NCBI RefSeq assembly: GCF_018734325.1
Contig: NZ_CP073754.1
Span: forward strand, 2,108,001 to 2,172,000
DNA from: Methylomonas paludis
GTDB lineage: Bacteria; Pseudomonadota; Gammaproteobacteria; Methylococcales; Methylomonadaceae
Direction of reading: 5' to 3'
DNA: 64,000 nt
Part shown: piece after piece, positions 17,443 through 25,597 of the stretch
Numbering within the stretch: position 1 is the stretch's first letter
How the letters are laid out: each line of letters begins with the position of its first letter
Made by a program: the position numbers and the translations under genes
Notes under the pieces: generated by a model
What the model was told of the DNA's origin: nothing
The model's input: the letters and a program-made list of their open reading frames with translations, nothing else
Database searches by the model: none

Positions 17443-18129
17443 ATGGCCAAAAGCAAAGTCGTTATTAAAATCAATTATGACCAAGACCAAAACCACAAGC
17501 CCAATACTGGGCCAGAAATGGTTACTGTTTGGCACTATAACCGTATATTAACGACATTCAGTATATTGCTGGTTTTAGTTATGGTCGGCATTTATGGGCT
17601 GACCGACAATGAGCAGACATCTACTCCAGCAGCTACGCCTGACACACAAATACCCGAAGCAACTGTGCCGCCTGCGGCAAATATACAGAATAAACCCCAA
17701 GTGTCAGCCGCGGAACCGGCCAATAACGCCAAACTACCGGGAACCCCTGCGGAAATAAGCCTAACACTGCAGCCAGGGAACGCCATGATATTGGATCGTA
17801 GCGTACTAAGAGCTTCTTTGAATACTGAAATCAAAGATACTGAACCTTATCGGCAAGTTAAACAGGCCATTAAGCTCGATCAAAAACAATCCATTGAACT
17901 TTTTTATTTTAATCAGCTTAAATATATTAAGGTATTGGCTTTATCTCATGCCTGGTATAAACAAGGTAAATTGATTTATAAAAAACAATTTGATCTAAAG
18001 CCCAATACTAGCCGACTGATTTCCAGTAAAAAATTTACTAAAAATGATGTGGGTGATTGGCAAATTCAACTAGTTGATAGCAAAACCAAAGTATTCTCTA
18101 CCCTGAGTTTTAAAATTAGTTATGAATAA
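17443..18129 (+). CDS. DUF2914 membrane-anchored protein
   Basis: A 228-residue protein with a Lys-rich cytoplasmic N-terminus, one membrane segment (about 38-56, ILTTFSILLVLVMVGIYGL) and a Pro/Ala-rich linker. The C-terminal DUF2914 domain (about 105-228) is predicted outside the cytoplasm; it shows LSHAWYKQGKLIYKK and VGDWQIQLVD near the end. The function of DUF2914 is unknown. The start ATG 17443 has GGAGC nine bases upstream. It is divergent from sucA and followed after 61 bp by an H-NS-like gene. Confidence 0.75.
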   Translation: MAKSKVVIKINYDQDQNHKPNTGPEMVTVWHYNRILTTFSILLVLVMVGIYGLTDNEQTSTPAATPDTQIPEATVPPAANIQNKPQVSAAEPANNAKLPGTPAEISLTLQPGNAMILDRSVLRASLNTEIKDTEPYRQVKQAIKLDQKQSIELFYFNQLKYIKVLALSHAWYKQGKLIYKKQFDLKPNTSRLISSKKFTKNDVGDWQIQLVDSKTKVFSTLSFKISYE

Positions 18130-18190
18130 GTATTTTCTTTATCCTAATATAGTGGTAAACTAACTGCGTCGTTATATAACAGAGGAAAAC

Positions 18191-18508
18191 ATGACTGATC
18201 TAACTAATCTTTCTGATGCTGAATTGCAAGAAGTTATTGAAAAAGCCGAGAAAGCGTTAAAAGAACGCTTATCTTCAAAACGCAAGGAAGTAATTGCTCA
18301 AATAAAGGATTTAGCTGCCTCTATTGGCGTGGTTGTTGAGCTTCATGATGCGGAAAAAATCGTAGACCGGAAAACAGTTAAAGTTGCTGCCAGATACCGT
18401 AATCCGGCTGATCCAATTCAAACTTGGTCTGGCCGTGGTTTAGCGCCAAAATGGATGCAAGAACTAATTGCATCAGGCCGCGACAAAAGCGAGTTTGAAA
18501 TTATCTAA
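18191..18508 (+). CDS. H-NS family nucleoid-associated protein
   Basis: A 105-residue protein with an N-terminal coiled coil (LSDAELQEVIEKAEKALKERL, about 7-27) for dimerisation. The C-terminal H-NS DNA-binding domain has RNPADPIQTWSGRGLAPKWM (about 75-94), which contains the AT-hook-like loop, here TWSGRG. Shorter than E. coli H-NS, it resembles the stand-alone H-NS-like proteins common in beta- and gammaproteobacteria. It probably silences AT-rich or acquired DNA. AGAGGAAAAC upstream supplies the Shine-Dalgarno. Confidence 0.88.
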   Translation: MTDLTNLSDAELQEVIEKAEKALKERLSSKRKEVIAQIKDLAASIGVVVELHDAEKIVDRKTVKVAARYRNPADPIQTWSGRGLAPKWMQELIASGRDKSEFEII

Positions 18509-18519
18509 ATCCGCAAGAT

Positions 18520-19284
18520 TTAAGGCACTATCCAATTTTTGAGCTGATTGCCTAGCCAGACACCATCATCAATACTAAGGTCGTGCCCTGCCCAGGGATG
18601 GGTTTTAACTTCCAATTGCCAATTTTCAGCAATACGTTGAGTACAGCTTGGCGAAACCAGCCGATCACCTTGACTATTCAGCAATAAAACGGGCTGCTTT
18701 GGCCCTTGTCGGCTCGGCTTATACTGTGCCGCTGCTGTAATTTGCCGGATAAAATTCTTAAAACTAACCGGCCTTTGCTGCTGTATCTGATACCAGGACT
18801 CTGCCAGAGCTGCGTAGCGATCCGGGGAATTACTAACCAGCGCCAGAATAGCCTGCTCACGTTGATATAAATCTTTTTCCAGCAGAATTTGCAGAAACTG
18901 CTGATAACTTTGCCAACGCATACGCTGATGAAATGCACTGAGATTAGCAAAACTGCTATTAACCAAAACCGCACCCTGAATTTCTGCCGGGTGTTTTATT
19001 AGCCATTCCCAGGCCACCATTCCCCCCATAGACAGCGCTAAAATAGTCAAAGGCTGATCCAATAAGCCTTGCTCTCTGGCCTGCTGCCTAAGCCATTCCA
19101 TAATCGCTGATATTAGTGCAGGACTATTTTCCCGGTGATATAAACCGGTACCCGGTAAATCCAAAGTATTGATTCGAGCATCTGGAAATACCTCACGCAT
19201 TAGTGGCAGAAAATCACCCCAATGCCCGGCCTCCCTAGCTAAGCCACGCAGCAATAACCAATTACTTCCCAGATCCTTATGCAT
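18520..19284 (-). CDS. Alpha/beta hydrolase
   Basis: A 254-residue alpha/beta-fold hydrolase. The nucleophile elbow is LALSMGGM (Ser at about 87), and the catalytic His lies in HPWAGHDLSIDDG near the C-terminus with an Asp in NSQGDRLVSP. I chose ATG 19284, inside the end of the upstream gene (8-bp overlap), because the longer frame starting at 19449 reads only the antisense of that gene's relatives and has no family similarity. It is the last gene of a three-gene minus-strand operon with an M14 peptidase and a lipid acyltransferase. The substrate is unknown; a lipid or ester is plausible. Confidence 0.8.
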   Translation of the reverse strand: MHKDLGSNWLLLRGLAREAGHWGDFLPLMREVFPDARINTLDLPGTGLYHRENSPALISAIMEWLRQQAREQGLLDQPLTILALSMGGMVAWEWLIKHPAEIQGAVLVNSSFANLSAFHQRMRWQSYQQFLQILLEKDLYQREQAILALVSNSPDRYAALAESWYQIQQQRPVSFKNFIRQITAAAQYKPSRQGPKQPVLLLNSQGDRLVSPSCTQRIAENWQLEVKTHPWAGHDLSIDDGVWLGNQLKNWIVP

Positions 19285-20293
19285 ACCAAAGCGCTTTTGC
19301 CTGTTCGGCATAAATTTGCTTCTGGTCGGCCTGTAAATGCGCCCATTCCTGCGAATACAGCAGACTCCTATACAAATAATCAAACAAGGTAAAATGCCTG
19401 CGTAATATGCGCTGCTGCCGGTGCGGCAATAAGGGATGAAATAGACCATGACGCTGAAACATGTGTAATGGACTTTTTCGCAACCAAACCCAAGAACCCA
19501 TTTCCAGCGTCAAGGGCAAGAAAAGTTTGTCGGTCTGCTGGCTTTGGCTAAAATCATCGTATAAATAATCCCATAAATCACCATTGATCACATACTCTTG
19601 GCTCATGGGCTCAATTTTGTAAAAATGGTTGGGGTAGCTGCGATCAAATAGTTTTTTCCAGGCAAACACTTCTGCCAAGGTCGCAATAGGTTTACGGCTG
19701 GAAGCATAAGGAAACCATAGCCTATCATGCACACCAAAGCCGGAATGTAAGTCTATGGCTATCGACAAGGGCGCCGGAAACAAATGTTTGGTAATCACCC
19801 GGCACAAGGCAGATGCTTCTTTTTCCATACAGCTGACATCACCACGATACCAGGGTAATCTGGGGCTTAAGCGATGCCCACTATACAATTTGGTATTACC
19901 GTCTCCCTCGACAGGGGCGTTACGCATTAAATCTACGCCATTCCCATTGCAACGCGTACCTAGATAAACGCCCACCGGATTGATAATCGGCATAAAGATC
20001 AAGCGCGAATGTTGCAGACGCTGTTTAAACTCTTCATCCCAATCTAACAGACTAACTATGGTTTTAAGATACGACAGAATCACTTCCGAGCCGATTTTTT
20101 CCAGGCCATGCACACCACCAAAATAACCTAATACAGGCACATCAGGTCGCTCAGAGCCAAGGGCTATGCAGTGTATCGGAAACTCCCGATCTTTATACAC
20201 CACTCGCTCCACAACCTCTACCCGCGCCCTATCACCCAGCTGTTTGATTATCTCCTGCAGCTGAGTCAATTCCACAAACGACTTGTCTGTCAT
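19277..20293 (-). CDS. M14-family zinc carboxypeptidase-like protein
   Basis: A 338-residue protein of the M14 peptidase fold. The zinc ligands fit HGLEKIGSE (H..E, near 79-82) and DLHSGFGVHD (His near 179). The substrate-arm motif is NPVGVYLGTRCNGNGVDLMRN. The catalytic Glu is probably in LPLTLEMGSWVW. No signal peptide is seen, so it is likely cytoplasmic and may act on a small amide or peptide, as AGBL or aspartoacylase-like members do. It starts 3 bp after the acyltransferase stop and overlaps the next hydrolase by 8 bp. Confidence 0.75.
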   Translation of the reverse strand: MTDKSFVELTQLQEIIKQLGDRARVEVVERVVYKDREFPIHCIALGSERPDVPVLGYFGGVHGLEKIGSEVILSYLKTIVSLLDWDEEFKQRLQHSRLIFMPIINPVGVYLGTRCNGNGVDLMRNAPVEGDGNTKLYSGHRLSPRLPWYRGDVSCMEKEASALCRVITKHLFPAPLSIAIDLHSGFGVHDRLWFPYASSRKPIATLAEVFAWKKLFDRSYPNHFYKIEPMSQEYVINGDLWDYLYDDFSQSQQTDKLFLPLTLEMGSWVWLRKSPLHMFQRHGLFHPLLPHRQQRILRRHFTLFDYLYRSLLYSQEWAHLQADQKQIYAEQAKALWYA

Positions 20294-20296
20294 GGG

Positions 20297-22018
20297 CTAT
20301 GAATTTAATGAGGTATCTATATAACGGTGTCTTTTCTTGGGGGCAATTTTATCAATTTCCACCATTATCAGGCTATCTATACAATTATTAAATTCCGGAT
20401 CAATATTAAAGTCGATAAAATGACACCCCTTGTCCACGCACAACTCGACGTATTGTTTATAGAGTGTCGGCACTCTTACTCCCAGTTTTTTTAATTCACT
20501 ATTCAAAATTTTAAAACTGGTTGAATAATCGGCCTGGAATTCGGTACTGGCAAACTGGCGACCAGCTTCGGAGATCACAAACGGGGTTCTGGCTTTGGTT
20601 TGATAATTATTTGAGCCAAACTGCTGCTGATAAAAACCGATAATCAATTCCTTGGCGGGTTGTGGGTAGGCATTGCTGATACTTACCGGGCCAAACAGAT
20701 ATTTAATTTCCGGTTTTTCCCGTAAATAAGCACCAATGCCATACCACAGGTATTCCAGACTGTGTTGCCCCCAATAGCGGGGCTGGACAAAACTGCGGCC
20801 CAATTCAACGCTGTAGGGTAACAGTGCGGCAAAATCACTCTGCAAATCAAACAGGGTTTGAGTATAAAACCCTTCTACACCATATTCAGCCATGATTTTA
20901 GGGCCTTCACCCACCCGATAAGATCCGACTATTTCCAGATCTATATCATCCCACAACACAATATGGCTATAATAAATATCAAATTTATCCAAATCCAATG
21001 CCTGACCGGTACCTTCTTCCACCGAACGGAAGGTCAGCTCCCGTAACCGGGCTATTTCTTGCATCACCGGACAATCATCCTGAAACTGGTAAAGAAAAAT
21101 CTTTTTACCATCACGGGTTTCGCCCAGTAATCTGGATTGGAACAAAGCCTTTTTAATGGCTTTGGTATCACTGGGATGAACGACTGTTTCAAAGGTTTCA
21201 AATAGCAACGGTTTATTCTTTTTACCCAGATTCAGCACGTGTTTACGAAAGCGCTGACTAAGCTGCTTGTTATTTTCGGTACTGTCGGCAATTGCCGAAA
21301 ATGGAATTGGCGCCCCAACCTTAAATTTGATTTCCTGATTCTTTTTATTAAACATCTCTTTAACCAACAGCATGGTGCCCAGAGGTTTATATAAAGTGGA
21401 AACACTATAAAACAGAACCGAATTTTTGGCTTTAATATGGATGGGCAAAATCGGGCTGCGGGATTTTTTGGCCAGCTTGATAAAACCGGTCTGCCATTTG
21501 CCGTCGCGCACACCAGCTGGTGTGATACGCGAAACTTCACCAGCCGGAAAAATGATAATGGCTTCCTCGTTTTCCAGGGCATCCACCATCACTTTATAAG
21601 TATCTTTCAGGCTTTTTTTATCGGATAACACATCGACCGGCAAAAATATCGATTGCAATGGCTCCATGTGTGACAAAACCCGATTGGCAACTATCCGCAC
21701 ATCCGGCCTAATGGTGCGTATCAGCTTTACCAGGGCTAATCCGTCCAGGGTACCAATAGGATGATTGGCTACTATTAATAATCTACCTTCGGAAGGAATA
21801 TTATTCAGCGACTTATTACTGACCTGATAACTGAATTTAAAATAACTCAATAATTTATCAAGAAAGGCAAAACCACGCAGATGTTGGTTTTTTTGAATAA
21901 CACTATTGAAATCGTCTTCGTGGATGAGTTTTTTCAGGGCTTTCACTGCTAATGGCTGATGTTTTCCCAGCTTAAAATCAGGATAGGTATCTTTCAATAT
22001 GCTTTCAGCATCAATCAT
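20297..22018 (-). CDS. olsF: Bifunctional acyltransferase, OlsF-like ornithine-lipid synthase
   Basis: A 573-residue fusion. The N-terminal PlsC-type acyltransferase (about 30-270) has ANHPIGTLDG (acyl-transfer His/Asp), FPAGEVSR and LPIHI. The C-terminal GNAT/OlsB-type domain (about 290-560) has LRELTFRSVEEGTG, VGSYRV and LGRSFVQPRYWG. This order is that of OlsF enzymes, which make ornithine lipids from 3-hydroxyacyl-ACP and a second acyl group. The orthologous role is inferred from architecture. It begins the operon with the M14 and alpha/beta hydrolase genes, which might remodel an amino-acid lipid or its head group. Confidence 0.75.
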   Translation of the reverse strand: MIDAESILKDTYPDFKLGKHQPLAVKALKKLIHEDDFNSVIQKNQHLRGFAFLDKLLSYFKFSYQVSNKSLNNIPSEGRLLIVANHPIGTLDGLALVKLIRTIRPDVRIVANRVLSHMEPLQSIFLPVDVLSDKKSLKDTYKVMVDALENEEAIIIFPAGEVSRITPAGVRDGKWQTGFIKLAKKSRSPILPIHIKAKNSVLFYSVSTLYKPLGTMLLVKEMFNKKNQEIKFKVGAPIPFSAIADSTENNKQLSQRFRKHVLNLGKKNKPLLFETFETVVHPSDTKAIKKALFQSRLLGETRDGKKIFLYQFQDDCPVMQEIARLRELTFRSVEEGTGQALDLDKFDIYYSHIVLWDDIDLEIVGSYRVGEGPKIMAEYGVEGFYTQTLFDLQSDFAALLPYSVELGRSFVQPRYWGQHSLEYLWYGIGAYLREKPEIKYLFGPVSISNAYPQPAKELIIGFYQQQFGSNNYQTKARTPFVISEAGRQFASTEFQADYSTSFKILNSELKKLGVRVPTLYKQYVELCVDKGCHFIDFNIDPEFNNCIDSLIMVEIDKIAPKKRHRYIDTSLNS

Positions 22019-22203
22019 TTAGCGTAATCCAAAAATAAAATACAGATTAAAATTCTAACGAGCAAATATGTCAGAATTATGAAAAATTCGGCATATGCAT
22101 CAACAGCAGTAACTAATACTCAATCAATCCAGCATTGCATCTTGCTTTCCTCAGATTATCCCCCACAATAGCCATACTTCCATATCATCCGGAGACCGCC
22201 ATT

Positions 22204-23325
22204 ATGATGAAAGCACATGGTTATGCAGCCTACAACCCGCACACCCCACTAGCACCGTTCAGTTTTGACCGCCGCCAGCCCGGTTCGGACGATGTCCTGA
22301 TTAAAATTCTCTATTGCGGTGTTTGCCATAGTGATATCCATCAAGCCAGAGATGAATGGCAGGGCAGCACCTTCCCTATCGTGCCTGGGCACGAAATTAT
22401 CGGTAAAGTGCTGGAAGTTGGCAGTTCGGTCAGTCGTTTTAAAGTAGGTGCCAGTGTTGGTGTCGGCTGTATGGTCGATTCCTGCGGTACCTGCCATGAC
22501 TGTCAAGACCATCAGGAACAATTTTGCAACCATACAGTATTTACTTATAACAGTCCGGATAAAATCACCGGCACCATGACTTATGGGGGATATTCGGATG
22601 TGATTGTAGTGAATCAACGCTTTGTACTGCAGATTGCAGAACATTTGGATTTAGCCGCAGTCGCGCCATTATTATGTGCCGGTATTACCACTTATTCCCC
22701 GCTACGCCATTGGCAAGTCGGCAAAGGCCAGAAAGTTGGCGTGGTCGGCCTGGGTGGCTTAGGTCATATGGCTGTCAAATTTGCCCATGCTTTTGGCGCT
22801 AAAGTTGTGTTATTCACTACTTCTCCCAGCAAAATTGCCGATGCCAAGCGTTTGGGTGCTGATGAAGTGGTGATTTCCAAAAACTCGGAAGAATTGCAAA
22901 AGCATCAGCAAAGCTTTGACTTTATTCTCGACACGGTGGCAGCCCAACATAATTTGGATCAATATCTGGCACTACTGAAGCGTGATGGCACTTTGTGTTT
23001 GGTCGGTGTCCCCGATCAACCCCACCCATCGCCCAGTGTGGGTAATTTAATATTCAAACGCCGGGCCTTGGCGGGCTCTTTAATCGGCGGTATCCGCGAA
23101 ACTCAGGAAATGCTGGATTTTTGTGCTGAACACAATATAGTTTCTGATATTGAACTGATAGACATGGCGGACATCAATCATGCCTTTGAACGCATGCTGA
23201 AAAGCGATGTGAAATACCGTTTCGTAATTGATATACAGACCCTGAACCAACACAGCATAAGCGGCGGTCAACCAGCATCAATACCGAGCGCTGCCGAATT
23301 AAAAGCGGCGAACGCTGTTGGCTAA
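22204..23325 (+). CDS. Zinc-dependent NAD(P) alcohol dehydrogenase (YahK/CAD-like)
   Basis: A 373-residue medium-chain dehydrogenase. The catalytic zinc site is CGVCHSDIH (about 39) and GHE (PGHEII, about 66); structural zinc cysteines are in CMVDSCGTCHDCQDHQEQFC (about 95-114). The NAD(P) fold motif is VGLGGLGHMAVK (about 182). The order fits the cinnamyl-alcohol/YahK aldehyde reductase group, which usually prefers NADPH. ATG 22204 follows CCGGAGACCG; the upstream in-frame start at 22135 would add 23 residues with no family match. It is monocistronic by spacing. Confidence 0.88.
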   Translation: MMKAHGYAAYNPHTPLAPFSFDRRQPGSDDVLIKILYCGVCHSDIHQARDEWQGSTFPIVPGHEIIGKVLEVGSSVSRFKVGASVGVGCMVDSCGTCHDCQDHQEQFCNHTVFTYNSPDKITGTMTYGGYSDVIVVNQRFVLQIAEHLDLAAVAPLLCAGITTYSPLRHWQVGKGQKVGVVGLGGLGHMAVKFAHAFGAKVVLFTTSPSKIADAKRLGADEVVISKNSEELQKHQQSFDFILDTVAAQHNLDQYLALLKRDGTLCLVGVPDQPHPSPSVGNLIFKRRALAGSLIGGIRETQEMLDFCAEHNIVSDIELIDMADINHAFERMLKSDVKYRFVIDIQTLNQHSISGGQPASIPSAAELKAANAVG

Positions 23326-23390
23326 GTTGATGTTGACCTGCATAGCGGGGATGTGGCCGATTTGCCCGCCTCGCTCGGCCGGAGCATTAT

Positions 23391-23867
23391 TTAGTGATGA
23401 CAACCGGCACCATGCACATGACCATGGGCCAATTCATCTGCAGAAGCTGGTCTAATATCAATGACTTCTACAGCAAAAATCAGCTCTTCACCTGCTAAGG
23501 GGTGATTGCCGTCTATTGTTACCTCGTCACCATTAATTTCGGTGATGGTGATAACACCGCTGCCATAGCTGACGTCGGCGTGAAACTGCATGCCTACATC
23601 AATATCCATACCTTCGAACATGGCCGCAGAGACTATTTGTACCATATTGGCATCCAATTCGCCGTAAGCCTGATCAGGCGCAATGCTGACGGTAAAGCTG
23701 TCGCCGATTTGCTTGCCGGTCAATGCCGCTTCCAGACCGGGAATGATATTACCGGTGCCATGCAAATAGACCAAAGGCTCAGCCCCAATGGAGCTGTCCA
23801 GTTCCTCACCCCGGTTATTGGTTAAGGTATAATGAATCGAAACAGCAGTTTTATCGGTGATTTGCAT
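23391..23867 (-). CDS. slyD: SlyD-like FKBP peptidyl-prolyl isomerase
   Basis: A 158-residue two-domain FKBP. It starts ISIHYTLTNNRGEELDSS, the FKBP half, with GTGNIIPGLEAALTGKQIGD; the insert-in-flap chaperone domain lies at about 70-125, and FKBP resumes at DGNHPLAGEELIF. The His/Cys-rich tail GHVHGAGCHH could bind nickel or other metals, as in SlyD. It assists folding and possibly metal-centre assembly in the cytoplasm. Confidence 0.9.
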   Translation of the reverse strand: MQITDKTAVSIHYTLTNNRGEELDSSIGAEPLVYLHGTGNIIPGLEAALTGKQIGDSFTVSIAPDQAYGELDANMVQIVSAAMFEGMDIDVGMQFHADVSYGSGVITITEINGDEVTIDGNHPLAGEELIFAVEVIDIRPASADELAHGHVHGAGCHH

Positions 23868-23994
23868 AACAGCCTTGAAATTTAATTTAAAATATGTCGC
23901 ACGTCACGCTAGACCGATCGGTGTGTGTTTGCCGGATACGTGTTTAGTACAGTGCGATTGCTACTGATATATTATACATTTTCTTGAGTAAAAC

Positions 23995-24486
23995 ATGTCA
24001 CGCTGGCGTCCACCCCAAGCAAAATCTTCTCCCTATATCACCCAGGCTGGTTATCAGCGCCTGGAAGCCGAATTGAAACAACTTTGGGATAGGCGTAAAC
24101 ATGTCACGACTGCCTTGTCTGCAGCGGCAGCCGAAGGCGACCGTTCTGAAAACGCCGAATATATTTACCGGAAAAAAGAATTACGGGAAATAGACCGGCG
24201 TATTCATTATCTGCAAAAAAGATTACCGATTTTAAATATTGTCTCAGAAAAGCCGCAAAATCAGCAGCAGGTATTCTTTGGTGCCTGGGTGACACTGGAA
24301 ACCATGCAAGGTGAAGAAATTACCTACCGTATCATCGGCGCGGATGAGATTGATACCAGCGGAGGCCTGATCAGCCTGGATTCGCCATTGGCTAAAGCAC
24401 TGTTAAAAAAAGCGCTGGACGATGAAGTGTTGGTAAGGCATGGCGATCTGGAACAGCGTTATTACATAGTCGATATCCGCTATTAA
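23995..24486 (+). CDS. greB: Transcription elongation factor GreB
   Basis: A 163-residue factor that rescues backtracked RNA polymerase by stimulating transcript cleavage. The N-terminal coiled coil (about 20-80) carries the tip AAAEGDRSENAEY with the acidic residues. The C-terminal FKBP-like domain begins near VFFGAWVTLE. The family line DEIDTSGGLISLDSPLAKALL is clear. The basic N-terminus and tip residues suit GreB rather than GreA. A small membrane-protein gene starts 3 bp after the stop, so they are probably co-transcribed. Confidence 0.93.
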   Translation: MSRWRPPQAKSSPYITQAGYQRLEAELKQLWDRRKHVTTALSAAAAEGDRSENAEYIYRKKELREIDRRIHYLQKRLPILNIVSEKPQNQQQVFFGAWVTLETMQGEEITYRIIGADEIDTSGGLISLDSPLAKALLKKALDDEVLVRHGDLEQRYYIVDIRY

Positions 24487-24489
24487 GCC

Positions 24490-24660
24490 ATGCCACAATC
24501 CAGCATTTTCTGGCGTTTAAAATGGTTAACAGCTCTGCTGTTACTAACCGTGCTCGATATTAGTCCGGTGCCGGTTTCCTCTCTATTGCTGTTATATGTA
24601 TTTCTGCTCAGGCCGTTCTGGTTCAAAAAGCTGATTGAACGTTTATATACCGGAAGATAA
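24490..24660 (+). CDS. Small membrane protein, unknown
   Basis: A 56-residue ORF from ATG 24490 to TAA 24660, packed between greB (3-bp gap) and the next gene (2-bp gap). It starts MPQSSIFWRLKWLTALLLL and has two hydrophobic segments (about 13-26 and 30-46) around DISPVPVSS, ending in a basic tail. Its tight fit into the run of genes and its clean membrane-protein composition support it as real. No function can be assigned. Confidence 0.65.
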   Translation: MPQSSIFWRLKWLTALLLLTVLDISPVPVSSLLLLYVFLLRPFWFKKLIERLYTGR

Positions 24661-24662
24661 TC

Positions 24663-25106
24663 TTGGAAACACCAAACTATTTACCCAAGTATTTATTTGT
24701 TTACGGCACATTGCGCCAGAACCCACCAGGGCAAATACATCCATTTCTGCAAAGCTGCAGCCGCTATATCGGCCCAGCTACCCTGCCTGGCCGGCTTTAC
24801 GCCATAGCGGATTATCCTGGCGCAGTGATACCCGCCGTACTGGATCAAAGCATTATTCACGGTGAACTGTATCAACTGTCGGAACATCAGACTGATCTCT
24901 TGGCTATTCTTGACGAATATGAAGAATGCACGGCAAACTTTCCGCTACCCCATGAATACCAACGCTGTCAGGTAACAGTAGAGTTAAAGCCGACACAGCC
25001 TACCCTGGCATGGATCTATCTTTATAATCTCCCGGTTGATGGACTGACAATAATAACCGGCGGTGACTACCAACAATTTTTGACCAAACACAGCAGCAAA
25101 CCATGA
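24663..25106 (+). CDS. Gamma-glutamylcyclotransferase-fold protein (AIG2-like)
   Basis: A 147-residue protein of the GGCT/AIG2 fold. It shows the substrate loop LFVYGTLR (about 11-18), ARLYAI-like GRLYAIADYPG, and the catalytic-position acid in LDEYEEC (about 81-87). YtfP-like members may act on gamma-glutamyl-amine compounds; the substrate is unknown. The start is TTG 24663, with GGAAG about 8 bases before it. It overlaps dtd by ATGA, indicating coupling. Confidence 0.82.
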   Translation: METPNYLPKYLFVYGTLRQNPPGQIHPFLQSCSRYIGPATLPGRLYAIADYPGAVIPAVLDQSIIHGELYQLSEHQTDLLAILDEYEECTANFPLPHEYQRCQVTVELKPTQPTLAWIYLYNLPVDGLTIITGGDYQQFLTKHSSKP

Positions 25107-25543
25107 TTACTATAATTCAACGCGTCACCCAGGCTAAAGTCAGCGTCAACACCATAGACATCGGCGCGATCAACCAAGGTATCATGGCCTTGCTGGCCGT
25201 GGAAAAAACCGATACAGCCAAACAGGCCGACCGGTTGCTGGAAAGGATTTTGAATTACCGGATTTTTGCCGATAACAACGGCAAAATGAATTTGAGCTTA
25301 CGTGATATCCAGGGCGGCCTGCTGATCGTGCCGCAATTCACCCTGGCTGCAGACACCGAAACCGGCAACCGCCCCAGCTTTGCGGCTGGGGCAAGTCCCG
25401 GACAAGCCCGTGAGCTATTTGCCTATGTACAACAGCGCGCCACCGCTATTTATCCAGGCTGCCAATTCGGCGAGTTTGGTGCCGACATGCAAGTGGCCTT
25501 AATTAACGATGGGCCGGTGACGTTTACTTTGTATAGTCGTTAA
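25103..25543 (+). CDS. dtd: D-aminoacyl-tRNA deacylase
   Basis: A 146-residue enzyme that hydrolyses D-amino acids from mischarged tRNA. Family motifs are present: MNLSLRDIQGGLLIVPQFTLAAD (catalytic SQF region, here PQF) followed by NRPSF, and NDGPVTFTLYSR at the C-terminus (GP cis-proline motif). The length matches E. coli Dtd (145). It overlaps the upstream gene by four bases and closes the plus-strand run that begins at greB. Confidence 0.94.
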   Translation: MITIIQRVTQAKVSVNTIDIGAINQGIMALLAVEKTDTAKQADRLLERILNYRIFADNNGKMNLSLRDIQGGLLIVPQFTLAADTETGNRPSFAAGASPGQARELFAYVQQRATAIYPGCQFGEFGADMQVALINDGPVTFTLYSR

Positions 25544-25597
25544 ACTATTTTACGCTGCACTTTTGCCATTTTTTACCCCAAACCGACAGCCTGATAA

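Noticed and set aside
19285-19449. N-terminal extension of the alpha/beta hydrolase
   Set aside because: It overlaps the M14 gene by 173 bp and has no hydrolase-like sequence. ATG 19284 gives the usual start and a short overlap.
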